From IMG/VR virus record IMGVR_UViG_3300033571_011084, positions 1-44,446 of that record: DNA of 44,446 nucleotides, one strand, 5' to 3'. This DNA comes from a virus. Positions within the stretch are counted from its first letter, which is position 1; every line of letters begins with the position of its first letter. Under the pieces are notes generated by a model. The model saw only the letters and a program-made list of their open reading frames with translations, searched no databases and had not been told where the DNA came from. Shown piece after piece: positions 1-8,587 of this stretch. The position numbers and the translations under genes are program-made.

Positions 1-172
1 CGTTGATGATTGTAGTTTTGCCTGTTCCGTTACGGGCGCCAGAGTCATCACCTCCTAGATCTAGATTTTCACCTAAGACCAAGGTCAGCTGTCCACGGTC
101 AAAATCGATAGCCTGGGTTTGATTGCCCACACTCATAAAATTCTTAACTGTGAGATTCTTTATTTTAATCAT
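1..172 (-). CDS. 46: Recombination endonuclease subunit gp46 (SbcC/Rad50-like ATPase), 5' end only
   Basis: Partial gene; only the first 57 codons lie in the window and the rest continues past position 1. The N-terminus reads MIKIKNLTVKNFMSVGNQ, then a Walker A loop GARNGTGKTT preceded by a GENLDLGGDDS stretch, as expected for gp46/SbcC/Rad50 ATPases. In T4, gp46 and gp47 form a Rad50-Mre11-like complex that resects DNA ends for recombination-dependent replication and host DNA breakdown. The start codon (170-172) overlaps the gene 47 stop as ATGA, so the two are probably translationally coupled and made in matched amounts. The identification is firm despite the truncation, because both the P-loop and the gp47 neighbour agree. 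Confidence 0.9.
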   Translation of the reverse strand, partial: MIKIKNLTVKNFMSVGNQTQAIDFDRGQLTLVLGENLDLGGDDSGARNGTGKTTIIN

Positions 173-1179
173 AGTTCCTTGTAGATATCTAGAAGAAGGC
201 TTTTGTTGTAGCTGTCGCTTTCGATAGCATTGATTTGATTCATGACAATAGTGTCTACGCTTTCAAATTGAATATCTACGGCTATTTGGGTAGATTCGAC
301 CTCTACTTTTTCAGGTATCAGCATTAATTCTCGCAGACTGTACTGTGGAATAAACTGCTCTTTGATAAAGTTTGCTTCCTCGAAAGTAATAGGGAGGTCG
401 ATGGTTACACGACAGTGCATCTTATCTTTTAATAATCCTTCCGGATTGTCGATGATCTGACTTAACTTATAAGTTCTATAAACAGGTTGACCCGGCCAAG
501 TTTTGTATTCTGGCTTGGAACCCCACTCTAGGATCATCATTCCTCGATCGTCGTCTCCGGCATCTGCATAGTTGTGAGGGAATGCATTACCAATGTAGAC
601 AATATTGTTAGCCTGTTGACGTTTGTGAAAATGTCCAGTAAACACGTACTCTTGATTTACAAAGTGATTTCTTTGTAATTGACCGTGATCCGGCATCTGC
701 ACCATAGCGTTCATATAAAAGCTAGGTAATTCTAGATGACCGAAGATATAACGGCTTTTAATATTAGGAATATTTTTCCATTCGTCTGCTACTAACCAAG
801 GAAGTATGGTAACATCACCTTCTGTAAACGGGTCTTTGATAGGCACTACGTTAGGAAACAGACGCATAAATTCCACAGAGTTAATTTCTCGTTTGTCTTT
901 GTAGAATAGATCGTGATTACCTAAGATAAAATATACTCGTTCAAAGTTGGCACTGAGTCTTTCCAGGTTAGAAAGAGTATAGTTCATGGTGCTAACATCG
1001 GTCGTAGAACGATTATGATGCCAGTCACCTAGGAAGATCGCAGTTTCGCAACCCTCACGTTTGGCCTCTTCACAAAACCACTTAACAAATTCTTCACAAT
1101 CGATGTTATGTGTTCTGCTACCGCTCTTTAATCCAAAATGAATGTCTGTAAAACAGGCTGCTTTTTTAAATAAATTCAT
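169..1179 (-). CDS. 47: Recombination endonuclease subunit gp47 (SbcD/Mre11-like)
   Basis: A 336-residue calcineurin-like metallophosphoesterase, close in length to T4 gp47. The metal-binding motifs occur in order: TDIH (residues 11-14), GDWHHN (51-56), GNHD (87-90), GHLE (147-150) and GHFH (182-185). With gp46 it should form the phage Mre11/Rad50-type end-processing nuclease acting in recombination and replication. The start at 1179 is chosen because the first metal motif begins only about ten residues later, leaving no room for a later start. There is no clear ribosome binding site before it, and a good sigma70-type promoter sits so close upstream that the mRNA would be nearly leaderless. 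The gene reads leftward and overlaps gene 46 by four bases. Confidence 0.95.
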   Translation of the reverse strand: MNLFKKAACFTDIHFGLKSGSRTHNIDCEEFVKWFCEEAKREGCETAIFLGDWHHNRSTTDVSTMNYTLSNLERLSANFERVYFILGNHDLFYKDKREINSVEFMRLFPNVVPIKDPFTEGDVTILPWLVADEWKNIPNIKSRYIFGHLELPSFYMNAMVQMPDHGQLQRNHFVNQEYVFTGHFHKRQQANNIVYIGNAFPHNYADAGDDDRGMMILEWGSKPEYKTWPGQPVYRTYKLSQIIDNPEGLLKDKMHCRVTIDLPITFEEANFIKEQFIPQYSLRELMLIPEKVEVESTQIAVDIQFESVDTIVMNQINAIESDSYNKSLLLDIYKEL

Positions 1180-1187
1180 ATATGAGC

Positions 1188-1216
1188 ATTATACAGGTTG
1201 TAGTTTGTAAAATCAA
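1188..1216 (-). promoter_or_regulatory. sigma70-type promoter for genes 47-46
   Basis: Read on the minus strand, TTGATT (1211-1216, -35) and a perfect TATAAT (1188-1193, -10) are separated by exactly 17 bases. The predicted start of transcription is about 1181-1183, only a few bases before the gene 47 start codon at 1179. The -35 box overlaps the end of gene 55. This is a host-type promoter, unlike the ATAAATA late motifs found elsewhere in the window, which fits early or middle expression of a replication nuclease. It is predicted from sequence only. Confidence 0.55.
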
Positions 1217-2064
1217 TCCCAATCATTACCGCCGTCACTGCCAGAACTTACCGGCCCTGAACTCATTCCCGGTCCGCTATTTTGACGAGTCCAACTTGGA
1301 TTCATACCATTCATCTCCAGTATGTCATCTCTAATGTTTTGGTTACGTTTTTCGATGTTGATGATTCGCACGAATGAATTAGTAACGGCAGCAGTATAAT
1401 AAGCGAAAGGATTATCGGACTTACTTTCATCGAATTGTAAGCCTATCTGTGTTAGCTGTAGGATAGCCTGTCCACGCATTTCATCGTTATAAGTGTAACC
1501 TCTAACATTGCCTCGAGTGGCATATCGTTCGCATAATTTTAAAAACATACGAGCAAGATTGTCCGTCATCTTTCCATGGTCTTTTGAAAATTGGCCGTTG
1601 TTGACAGTACCTTTCCAGTGACTTTTTCCAACACAAATTAGATTATCATTTTCGTCAAACTTCCAATGTTGGAAAGGAGGAAAGTTTACTTTGTCGTGAC
1701 TGTCTGCGGTATTCTTCAATGTCTTTTTACGACCCGGAGCCAACGGTATATGATCAAAGGTCATCACACGAAATACTACATCTTGTTTTGAAACTTTTTT
1801 GTAATCTATTTCAAAGTCTTTAGCAGATGCTTTTTTCCCTGTGGCTGCTTGTGCTTGTTCGTGTGCTTGTTTACTGAGTTTAGATGCTCGATTACGTTTG
1901 GCTTCTGCGATTGTCCGTACATTGATCTTGCTTAGATTTGAAACTATAATATCGTAATCGGAATATTCCGGTTTTTCAAAAATGCAGTATGTGTTCTTGC
2001 TTAAATGTATTTCTCTTAATAGGTCTTTGTTTGTTAGATATTTTATTTTCGGTACAAGTGTCAT
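1213..2064 (-). CDS. 55: T4-type late-transcription sigma factor gp55
   Basis: A 283-residue protein whose C-terminal part (about residues 165-250) matches the sigma region 2-like core of T4 gp55, including NDEMRGQAILQLTQIGLQFD (193-212) and the following SKSDNPFAYYTAAVTNSF. It would bind host RNA polymerase core and direct it to late promoters of the TATAAATA type; such motifs occur in this window before the structural genes. T4 gp55 is about 185 residues, so this copy carries roughly 100 extra N-terminal residues with a basic Lys/Gln/Ala-rich stretch (about 55-85). The C-terminus is a Gly/Ser-rich tail ending in NDWD. The start is supported by AGGAG (minus strand, within 2074-2080). It is divergent from the baseplate operon across a 73-base gap; I see only a weak -10-like TATTAT (2090-2095, minus) for its own promoter. 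Confidence 0.88.
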   Translation of the reverse strand: MTLVPKIKYLTNKDLLREIHLSKNTYCIFEKPEYSDYDIIVSNLSKINVRTIAEAKRNRASKLSKQAHEQAQAATGKKASAKDFEIDYKKVSKQDVVFRVMTFDHIPLAPGRKKTLKNTADSHDKVNFPPFQHWKFDENDNLICVGKSHWKGTVNNGQFSKDHGKMTDNLARMFLKLCERYATRGNVRGYTYNDEMRGQAILQLTQIGLQFDESKSDNPFAYYTAAVTNSFVRIINIEKRNQNIRDDILEMNGMNPSWTRQNSGPGMSSGPVSSGSDGGNDWD

Positions 2065-2111
2065 AGTTTGAGGATCTCCTAATACTTATATAATAGCACA
2101 TTTTTAAAGAA

Positions 2112-2118
2112 ATAAATA
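2112..2118 (+). promoter_or_regulatory. T4-like late promoter (ATAAATA) for the tail-tip operon
   Basis: ATAAATA lies in the divergent gap between gene 55 and the baseplate genes, 20 bases before the ATG at 2138. With the usual late-promoter geometry transcription would begin near 2124, giving a leader of about 14 bases that contains the CGGAG ribosome binding site (2126-2130). The same motif-to-ATG distance recurs before two other genes in the window, which makes a chance match unlikely. Confidence 0.6.
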
Positions 2119-2137
2119 GACTATACGGAGATTTTTA

Positions 2138-3217
2138 ATGCCATTGTCTATAAATCCTTTATCCAAATTAGTTGCAACAGTGTCTTCTCAGATCTCTGCA
2201 GCTACAGCGACCGCCGACACATCTGCTGTATCAGAAAAATTTGGTTCCATTAAGGCAGACTTAAATGCTAAAGTAGGACAATTGAGCGGCGGAGTAAACA
2301 GTGGTTTAGGCCCGCTAGGCGGCCTACCCGGAGGACTTAAAAGCGGATTTGATTCAGCAGCTGGGGCTGCAAAAACAGCAATGGGGGGACTTAGCAATGT
2401 TGTACAAAGTTTTCCTTCGGCAGGAGAAATATCCACAAGGGCTGCAGAAATTGGACAATCTATAGATAAATTAGGTTTAGCTTCTGGCGGATTAGGCACA
2501 GGAATTAGAAATTTAGCATCTTCTATCTCTGGTGCAGCGGGTGTGCTTAACAATATATTAAGCCTAGGCCGAGGACGAAACCTCCCCAGCGGCGGCGAAC
2601 TTTTTAAACAAACAGGATCATTTGTTGCAGTTACACCAGGGACACAAGACGACTGGCGTGTTCGTATTAATTGTAATTTCGGTTTGTTTGGCAATGCGTT
2701 TGACAGACTAGTAGGTACTAACGGAGTTGTTTGGCCTTATACTCCTAATATCACAGTTTCGACTAAGGCGAATTATTCTACAATAGAGGTAGTTCATAAC
2801 AATCAGCCTTTTTATGGCTATAAGAATAGTCAAGTAGACGATATTACTATAAGCGGAGATTTTAGTTGTGAAACAGAAACTGATGCAGAGTACTGGATAG
2901 AAGCTACTACTTTTTTCAAGACTGCGACCAAGATGTTTTTTGGTTCTGGAGATAATGTCGGTAATCCTCCTGTGGTCTGCAACCTATCAGGATACGGATC
3001 AAGAATCTTTAATAATGTTCCAATTATTATAAAAAGTTTTTCAGTGACGTTGCCTAGCGACGTTAATTACATAAAATGTATGAAAGGAGGTAAACCTACT
3101 TGGGTTCCTGTTTTCAGCGAAATTTCAGTTGTAGTTTCACCGATCTACAATAGAACAAGATTGCGACAATTCGATCTAAAAAAATTCGCCAATGGCGAAA
3201 TTGTAGGATATATGTAA
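2138..3217 (+). CDS. Baseplate tail-tube cap/initiator protein (gp48/gp54-like)
   Basis: A 359-residue virion protein, close to T4 gp48 (about 364). The first ~160 residues are Ala/Gly/Ser-rich, low-complexity and probably helical. The rest is a compact beta-rich domain (about 175-359) with LVGTNGVVWPYTPNITVS, then YKNSQVDDITISGDF, FFKTATKMFFG and a C-terminal VVVSPIYNR. This style is seen in tail-tube-like caps of T4-related marine phages, which sit on the baseplate hub and start tube polymerisation. It directly precedes gp53 with a one-base gap and heads the late operon. Whether it corresponds to gp48 or gp54 cannot be settled by eye, because the two share the same fold. Confidence 0.65.
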   Translation: MPLSINPLSKLVATVSSQISAATATADTSAVSEKFGSIKADLNAKVGQLSGGVNSGLGPLGGLPGGLKSGFDSAAGAAKTAMGGLSNVVQSFPSAGEISTRAAEIGQSIDKLGLASGGLGTGIRNLASSISGAAGVLNNILSLGRGRNLPSGGELFKQTGSFVAVTPGTQDDWRVRINCNFGLFGNAFDRLVGTNGVVWPYTPNITVSTKANYSTIEVVHNNQPFYGYKNSQVDDITISGDFSCETETDAEYWIEATTFFKTATKMFFGSGDNVGNPPVVCNLSGYGSRIFNNVPIIIKSFSVTLPSDVNYIKCMKGGKPTWVPVFSEISVVVSPIYNRTRLRQFDLKKFANGEIVGYM

Positions 3218-3218
3218 T

Positions 3219-3518
3219 ATGGCCAACTATAAGAAATCGTCTCCTTGGTACAATACTAGGCAAAATAATTTCTATCTAGAACTTCTAGAAATTAGACCAG
3301 TTCCTGCAGAAAAAGATGATTTTCTTTACACAATAGAAAATCAATATAAGAATAGACCAGATTTATTAGCTTATGATCTATACGGTGATTCGAAACTTTG
3401 GTGGGTATTCACACAACGAAACCTAGAAGTATTGTCAGATCCTATTTTTGATTTTGAACCCGGAGTTAAAATTTTTTGTCCAAAAAAATCTAATCTTCAA
3501 AAATATCTAGGAGTCTAA
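3219..3518 (+). CDS. 53: Baseplate wedge subunit gp53 (LysM-like)
   Basis: A 99-residue protein with the gp53 hallmark RPDLLAYDLYGDSKLWWVFT (about residues 46-65), followed by a LysM-like end in which a proline-rich segment (DPIFDFEPGVKIFCP) closes the fold. In T4, gp53 joins the wedge and helps link neighbouring wedges around the hub. It is about half the length of T4 gp53 (196), consistent with keeping mainly the LysM-like core. It lies one base after the previous gene and one base before the next, in the baseplate operon. Confidence 0.82.
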   Translation: MANYKKSSPWYNTRQNNFYLELLEIRPVPAEKDDFLYTIENQYKNRPDLLAYDLYGDSKLWWVFTQRNLEVLSDPIFDFEPGVKIFCPKKSNLQKYLGV

Positions 3519-3519
3519 T

Positions 3520-5853
3520 ATGGCCATTAGAAACCTAGGAAGAGAAATAACAAATTATTTGAGACCAGATGGTTCACCGTCTGTTAGCAGCGTTCTAGAA
3601 AATATCACAGTTCCTCAAAATTCTGTATCTAGGACGACCGGAACAGTAGTTGCCGGAGCGACCATGGTTCCCGGAGTTGCATTTTTACAAGATAAAAATA
3701 AAACAGGATCGATGCCAGAAATAGGACAAAATTCTGCTCCAAGCGGTCCCCCTTTTTCAAATCCGTTAGAAAGATTTGCATCTTACACATATCTTTGGTC
3801 TATGGCCTGTTTGACTCCAAAACAATATAATGATCCTAGGAGTTATAGAGGCAATTCTTCTATGTGGCTAAATGAATCTTATACTAACAAAGACGGCAAA
3901 AAAACTCAGTCTTCTATAGTGTTTGCTTCTGCAGGAAGATTTGATGCTAATAGATCTAATACCGTAAACGGCCAACCTGAATATTATGTAGACAATTTTG
4001 TCATGAATACTTTTGTAGCAGCTACAGAAAAAACAGGAAATTCGAATGCCATAGCCTATAGTTTTGATATTATCGAACCTTACAGTATGGGTCTACTCTT
4101 ACAAAGTATGCAGACAGCGGCCATAAATGCTGGATGGCCTTCTTACTTAGATAATGCACCGTATCTGCTAAAATTAGAATTTGTAGGATATACCGATGAC
4201 GGAAAAATATTTGCAAGCTCAGATGCTCTCGCAAGATACTGGACAGTAAAACTTAAAAAAGTAAAATTTTCTGTAAATGAAGGCGGCAGTAGCTATAAGG
4301 TAGAATGTGTTCCGTATAGCCATCAAGGATTTTCAAACACTATAAATCAAAGTTTCAGTGACATTGCAATCACCGGTGACACCCTAAAAGAATTGTTAGT
4401 TACTGGCCCTAAAAGTCTTGCAACAGTGTTAAACACAAGAGAAAGAACAATTAAAGCAAAAGAGGGAGGAATACCTGACAAGTATGAAATTGTATTCCCT
4501 ACAGACGCTAGCGATAAGATAGGATTAGAACCAACCCAGAATGTTACTATCGATAAAGCGTCAGCCCCACCGACAATTATCAGTGAACAGAACATAGGAT
4601 CTAAATCTCAAGAACCTGCAAATTACGGTAACGGACCTTTGGGAGATATTAAGAACTCGATGGGATTTCAACCTACCTCGGGCGGAAATTATGTTAGTAA
4701 ATTAGAAGGTGATGTCCGAGACGAAAAAACAGGATTAGTGCAAAGAAATAAAATGACCATTGACCCGAAGATTAGGGAATTTAGATTTGCTCAAGGACAA
4801 ACATTGACAGAAATTATAACTCAATGTGTATTAAGTAGCGATTACGCTAAACGTGCTATAGATCCAAAATATCTCGATGAAACAGGCCACATCAATTGGT
4901 TTAGAATAGATGCTCAGATACAGTTATTAGATTTTGATCTTAAAAGAAATGACTATGCTAAAAGAATAATTTATAGACTAATACCGTTTAAAGTTCACAG
5001 CAGCATATTTAAAAATCCTACAGCAGCTCCGCCAGGATTTCAAGAGCTTCAAAAAATTATAGCCAAGCAATACAATTACATCTATACCGGATTAAACAAC
5101 GATCTGTTAAAATTTGATATTGACATTGACAATATGTTTTATACAGGCAGGCCGATTTCTCCGCCAAGTGAAACAGCTAATAATCAAAGTAGAGATTTAA
5201 ATGATGCTGCTAAAGATCCTAAAACAACAACAGAACTACAAGAGGGAGGAGCTCCGGGCGGCCTATCTAACACAGCAGGAGCCAAACCAGTTAAACCAGA
5301 TCCTGACGCCGGATTGCCTCCTGCGGTGGGAGGATCTAATGATGTGTCGACTGAGCGACGAGTAGCAGATGCCTTTCAAAATGCTTTCTTAAAAAATAGC
5401 GCAGATTTAATAAACTTAAACATAGAAATATTAGGAGATCCTTATTGGCTAGTAGACACAGGTCTAGGAAATTATATTGCAGATAAGGGACCAAATAGTC
5501 AAACAAATTCTGATCTTACGATGAATTACGAAGGCAGCGATGTATACGTATACATAACATTCAGAACTCCGATCGAACCTAATTTAGGAACCACAGGGCA
5601 AGGAGGATTATATAATTTTCCTAAAGGAGAAATAGTAAGTCCGTTCAGCGGAATTTATAAAGTCACTAAATGTGATAACAAATTTAGCGGCGGAATTTTT
5701 ACTCAAACAATTAGATGTATTAGAATGACAGGACAACCTCAAGATTACGTTGGTAAGGAAAGTATTATTAAAACACAAACTCTATTGTACAAAGAACCAG
5801 AGATTGAGAAAAAAGATCCTACTACATTTATATATGGATCGGAAGGTGAATAA
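3520..5853 (+). CDS. Large baseplate hub-type structural protein (possible gp27 equivalent)
   Basis: A 777-residue protein lying between gp53 and the gp5-like spike and sharing an ATAATG junction with the latter. N-terminal segments such as FDIIEPYSMGLLLQSMQTAA and YWTVKLKKVKFSVNEGG, and a C-terminal beta domain (DPYWLVDTGLGNY ... GIYKVTKCDNKFSGG ... TQTIRCIRMTG), resemble hub proteins on which the spike trimer sits. T4 gp27 is only 391 residues; the extra length here includes disordered Pro/Gly/Ser-rich linkers (about residues 340-400 and 545-615). The function is inferred from position beside gp5 and the fold-like pattern rather than from a clear family motif. It could alternatively be a structural protein specific to marine T4-like phages. 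Confidence 0.5.
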   Translation: MAIRNLGREITNYLRPDGSPSVSSVLENITVPQNSVSRTTGTVVAGATMVPGVAFLQDKNKTGSMPEIGQNSAPSGPPFSNPLERFASYTYLWSMACLTPKQYNDPRSYRGNSSMWLNESYTNKDGKKTQSSIVFASAGRFDANRSNTVNGQPEYYVDNFVMNTFVAATEKTGNSNAIAYSFDIIEPYSMGLLLQSMQTAAINAGWPSYLDNAPYLLKLEFVGYTDDGKIFASSDALARYWTVKLKKVKFSVNEGGSSYKVECVPYSHQGFSNTINQSFSDIAITGDTLKELLVTGPKSLATVLNTRERTIKAKEGGIPDKYEIVFPTDASDKIGLEPTQNVTIDKASAPPTIISEQNIGSKSQEPANYGNGPLGDIKNSMGFQPTSGGNYVSKLEGDVRDEKTGLVQRNKMTIDPKIREFRFAQGQTLTEIITQCVLSSDYAKRAIDPKYLDETGHINWFRIDAQIQLLDFDLKRNDYAKRIIYRLIPFKVHSSIFKNPTAAPPGFQELQKIIAKQYNYIYTGLNNDLLKFDIDIDNMFYTGRPISPPSETANNQSRDLNDAAKDPKTTTELQEGGAPGGLSNTAGAKPVKPDPDAGLPPAVGGSNDVSTERRVADAFQNAFLKNSADLINLNIEILGDPYWLVDTGLGNYIADKGPNSQTNSDLTMNYEGSDVYVYITFRTPIEPNLGTTGQGGLYNFPKGEIVSPFSGIYKVTKCDNKFSGGIFTQTIRCIRMTGQPQDYVGKESIIKTQTLLYKEPEIEKKDPTTFIYGSEGE

Positions 5854-8120
5854 TGCCTAGAGAAACTAGACCTTCAGCTGCTTCGTCAGCAAGAAAAAAT
5901 ATAGGCCCTGGGCCTTTTCTAGCCAAGGTAGTGGGCCATCTTGATCCTTCGTTTATGGGAGGATTACAGGTTACTCTTTTAAGAAGAGATGGCAATTTAA
6001 TCGGTGACGCTAATCAAACATATTCGGTGCATTTCGCCAGCCCTTTTTACGGAAGCACTGCATATGAATTTATGGGTGCAAATAAGACCGACTTTAACGA
6101 TACTCAAAAATCTTACGGAATGTGGTTCGTTCCTCCCGACGTTGGAGTGACTGTAATTTGTTTCTTTATCAACGGAGACCCGGCACAGGGATATTGGATG
6201 GGATGTGTACCGGGCCGATTTATGAATCATATGGTTCCAGCTATCGGTGCATCTGCCGATGTTGAGCTTACCGACGCAGATAAAGCAAGATTCAATACTA
6301 CACAGCCCTTGCCTGTAGGAGAAGTTAATCGATTAGCCAATACGTTAGATACTAATATGCAAATCGACAAAGTTAAGAAACCAGTACACCCGATAGTTGA
6401 GCGTTTTTTAGAACAGGGGTTGTTAGAGGACGATGTAAGAGGGCCAGCACAGAGCACTCCTAGAAGAAATATTCCAAATATGGTTTTCGGAATATCTACT
6501 CCTGGCCCTCTAGATCGTAGAGACGGAGCGATTAGAAAATCTATAGGTTTAAAACAAAGTCAAACACCTAGTCCGGTGCCAGTGAGTAGATTAGGAGGTA
6601 CACAATTAGTTTTTGATGACGGTGATGACACAGTTCAAAGAAAAAAACCTGCCGGGCAAGGTCCTAGAGAATACGCAGATGTATTAAACGGAGAAAAAGG
6701 CGACCCGACAATTCCAGCTAATGAATATTTTCGAGTAAGAACTAGAACTGGACATCAGATTCTTTTACATAACACCGAAGATTTAATTTACATAGCTAAT
6801 TCGAAAGGATCGACCTGGATAGAACTTACCAGCAACGGTAAGATAGATATCTATGCCGAAGACAGCGTAAGTGTCCATACAAAAAATGATTTTAATTTTT
6901 ATGCAGATAGAGATTTTAATCTTGAATGCGGAAGAAACGTTAATATAAAAGCTAAAGGAAGATTCAACGGAGATTTTTTACAGAACATACACCTAAGGTC
7001 AGGCCTAGATATGAAAGTATTTGTAGCTGAATCGTTAGATTATAAAGTCGGCACAGATACTAAATTTACCACAGGAAATAATCTAGATCTAGCTATAGGA
7101 GGTAATACAAAATTAACTTCCTTGGGAACCACTGATATATATTCTTCTTCTAGTCTTAAAGTTACTTCTGGAGCGACTATAGATGTCGGTGCTTCTGGAA
7201 AAATCGTTATTTCTGGTTCTAGAGTAGATATTAATGGACCTAAAGCAGCAACAGCAGCGCAGGCCACATCTGCGGCAACAGCTCCACCGTTAAGCACACA
7301 CGATAATTTTGTAACTGCTGTAGGTGTATGGGCCGAAAGCAAATATCAAGCCGGTACTGTTCCTAGCATAATGAAAAGAATTCCTATGCACGAGCCTTGG
7401 GCACTGCACGAAAGTAATGCACCCGAGCAAGTAAATCCTACCGCAACAGATCGAGAAGATGGCGGCGACTTACCGTCGGAACATCAAGCAGCTACAGATG
7501 CCAGTAAGGTTTCTGCATCCGCAGCCCACGTTGCAGAAATCAACGACTATGATGCGGTCAAACCAGATCCAGCTACCGGCAAACCATCATTTCCAGAGAG
7601 TATTGATATTCCGGCGGGCGGAGTTAATCTAACTGCTGATTACTTTGCACCTAGCAAATATGGAAAGCGTACAGCTGAAAATCTCAACACTTTAGATCCT
7701 TCAGTAAGAGTGGTATTCGCTAAAGCAATCAAGGCATTTATACAACAATATTTTAAAGATGGATGGGATATGAGCGTTTCAGAATGCCTGCGGCCTCTAG
7801 CACGAAGCAAGGCATTGTATGAAGCATACAAAGCCGGTACTGGACCTCAGGCAGCAAGTCCCGGAAACAGTTGGCACAATTATGGAGCCGCAGCAGATAT
7901 CTTGATCTATAAAGATGGTAAGTGGGATTCCTTGAATAAACTCGGAGCCTATACAGGTTTTGCACAACAATTTTTAAGACAGCAAGGAATCCATAACAAT
8001 GCAGGAGCTAACGACAGCGGACATTTTGTTCCTGTCCAAATGCCGGTGGGAGTTCCGTCTGCGGTCAAAAACGGATCTATTAAGATTTCGCAGATTATGT
8101 CCGGCGAAAAGAAAATATAA
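5853..8120 (+). CDS. 5: gp5-like tail spike with C-terminal M15 peptidase domain
   Basis: A 755-residue cell-puncturing spike with three parts. Residues about 18-125 form an OB-fold-like domain (FLAKVVGHLDPSFMGGLQVT ... GYWMGCVPGRF). Residues about 330-464 form a beta-helix rich in short repeats (IDIYAEDSVSVHTKNDFNFY and following), as in gp5/VgrG spikes. Residues about 618-740 match an M15 (VanY/Ala-Glu endopeptidase) domain: SWHNYGAAAD (673-682) gives the SxHxxGxAxD zinc motif and DSGHF supplies the last histidine (H724). T4 gp5 instead carries a lysozyme domain between the OB fold and the helix, so both the enzyme type and its position differ. It probably cuts peptidoglycan stem peptides during DNA entry. 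Zinc binding and activity are inferred from motifs. Confidence 0.85.
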   Translation: MPRETRPSAASSARKNIGPGPFLAKVVGHLDPSFMGGLQVTLLRRDGNLIGDANQTYSVHFASPFYGSTAYEFMGANKTDFNDTQKSYGMWFVPPDVGVTVICFFINGDPAQGYWMGCVPGRFMNHMVPAIGASADVELTDADKARFNTTQPLPVGEVNRLANTLDTNMQIDKVKKPVHPIVERFLEQGLLEDDVRGPAQSTPRRNIPNMVFGISTPGPLDRRDGAIRKSIGLKQSQTPSPVPVSRLGGTQLVFDDGDDTVQRKKPAGQGPREYADVLNGEKGDPTIPANEYFRVRTRTGHQILLHNTEDLIYIANSKGSTWIELTSNGKIDIYAEDSVSVHTKNDFNFYADRDFNLECGRNVNIKAKGRFNGDFLQNIHLRSGLDMKVFVAESLDYKVGTDTKFTTGNNLDLAIGGNTKLTSLGTTDIYSSSSLKVTSGATIDVGASGKIVISGSRVDINGPKAATAAQATSAATAPPLSTHDNFVTAVGVWAESKYQAGTVPSIMKRIPMHEPWALHESNAPEQVNPTATDREDGGDLPSEHQAATDASKVSASAAHVAEINDYDAVKPDPATGKPSFPESIDIPAGGVNLTADYFAPSKYGKRTAENLNTLDPSVRVVFAKAIKAFIQQYFKDGWDMSVSECLRPLARSKALYEAYKAGTGPQAASPGNSWHNYGAAADILIYKDGKWDSLNKLGAYTGFAQQFLRQQGIHNNAGANDSGHFVPVQMPVGVPSAVKNGSIKISQIMSGEKKI

Positions 8121-8132
8121 GCGAGAGACAAA

Positions 8133-8570
8133 ATGGCAAAATTATATAACACCCAGGTAGTAGCTAAAAACAAAGCCAGCGTAGGAGATCAAGACACCGG
8201 TTCTTTTACCTACAAAGGATTCAGTTCTCTCGAATCAAAAAGAGGATTTAAGCTCTACGATATAGATTTAGTAAAACAAGATATCATCAATCATTTCTAT
8301 ATAAGAAAAGGCGAAAAGCTAGAAAATCCAGAGTTTGGTACTATAATCTGGGATATGCTATTTGAAAATTTTACAGATGAAGTTAAGAGATTAATTTCAG
8401 AAGATGTTGAAACTATTATAAATTACGATCCGAGAATAGCGATTAATTCTATTCTAGTAGACGCCACAGATCAAGGAATAAGAATAGAGGCAGATATTGT
8501 TTATATTCCTTTTAATATTAATGAAAGAATGACTTTTGAGTTCGACAAAAATAACTCTATCATTAACTGA
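8133..8570 (+). CDS. 25: Baseplate wedge subunit gp25 (GPW/gp25 family)
   Basis: A 145-residue protein, near the 132 of T4 gp25. The conserved core is FYIRKGEKLENPEFGTIIWD followed by ENFTDEVKRLISEDVETII and NYDPRI, the pattern of the gp25/Mu W family. In the T4 baseplate, gp25 sits with gp6 and gp53 at the inner wedge and nucleates the sheath. It follows the spike gene after a 12-base gap containing GCGAGAG. Its stop codon falls inside the hairpin at 8563-8578. Confidence 0.92.
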   Translation: MAKLYNTQVVAKNKASVGDQDTGSFTYKGFSSLESKRGFKLYDIDLVKQDIINHFYIRKGEKLENPEFGTIIWDMLFENFTDEVKRLISEDVETIINYDPRIAINSILVDATDQGIRIEADIVYIPFNINERMTFEFDKNNSIIN

Positions 8571-8585
8571 CCAGTTAACTTTTTT
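8563..8585 (+). terminator. Probable intrinsic terminator after gene 25
   Basis: TTAACT (8563-8568) and AGTTAA (8573-8578) form a six-pair stem with a four-base GACC loop. A C and then six T residues (8580-8585) follow. The stem is A/T-rich and short, so termination is likely partial. A late-promoter-like motif follows three bases later, so this looks like a transcription-unit boundary. Confidence 0.45.
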
Positions 8586-8587
8586 GG

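Noticed and set aside
2085-2118. A sigma70 promoter for gene 55 on the minus strand
   Set aside because: TATTAT and TATAAG -10-like hexamers exist, but no -35 box better than a poor match is found at 16 or 17 bases, so it is not listed as a feature.
2188-2694. 168-codon minus-strand open frame opposite the gp48/54-like gene
   Set aside because: It is a shadow of a low-complexity Ala/Gly region, has Pro-rich unlikely protein sequence and no ribosome binding site.
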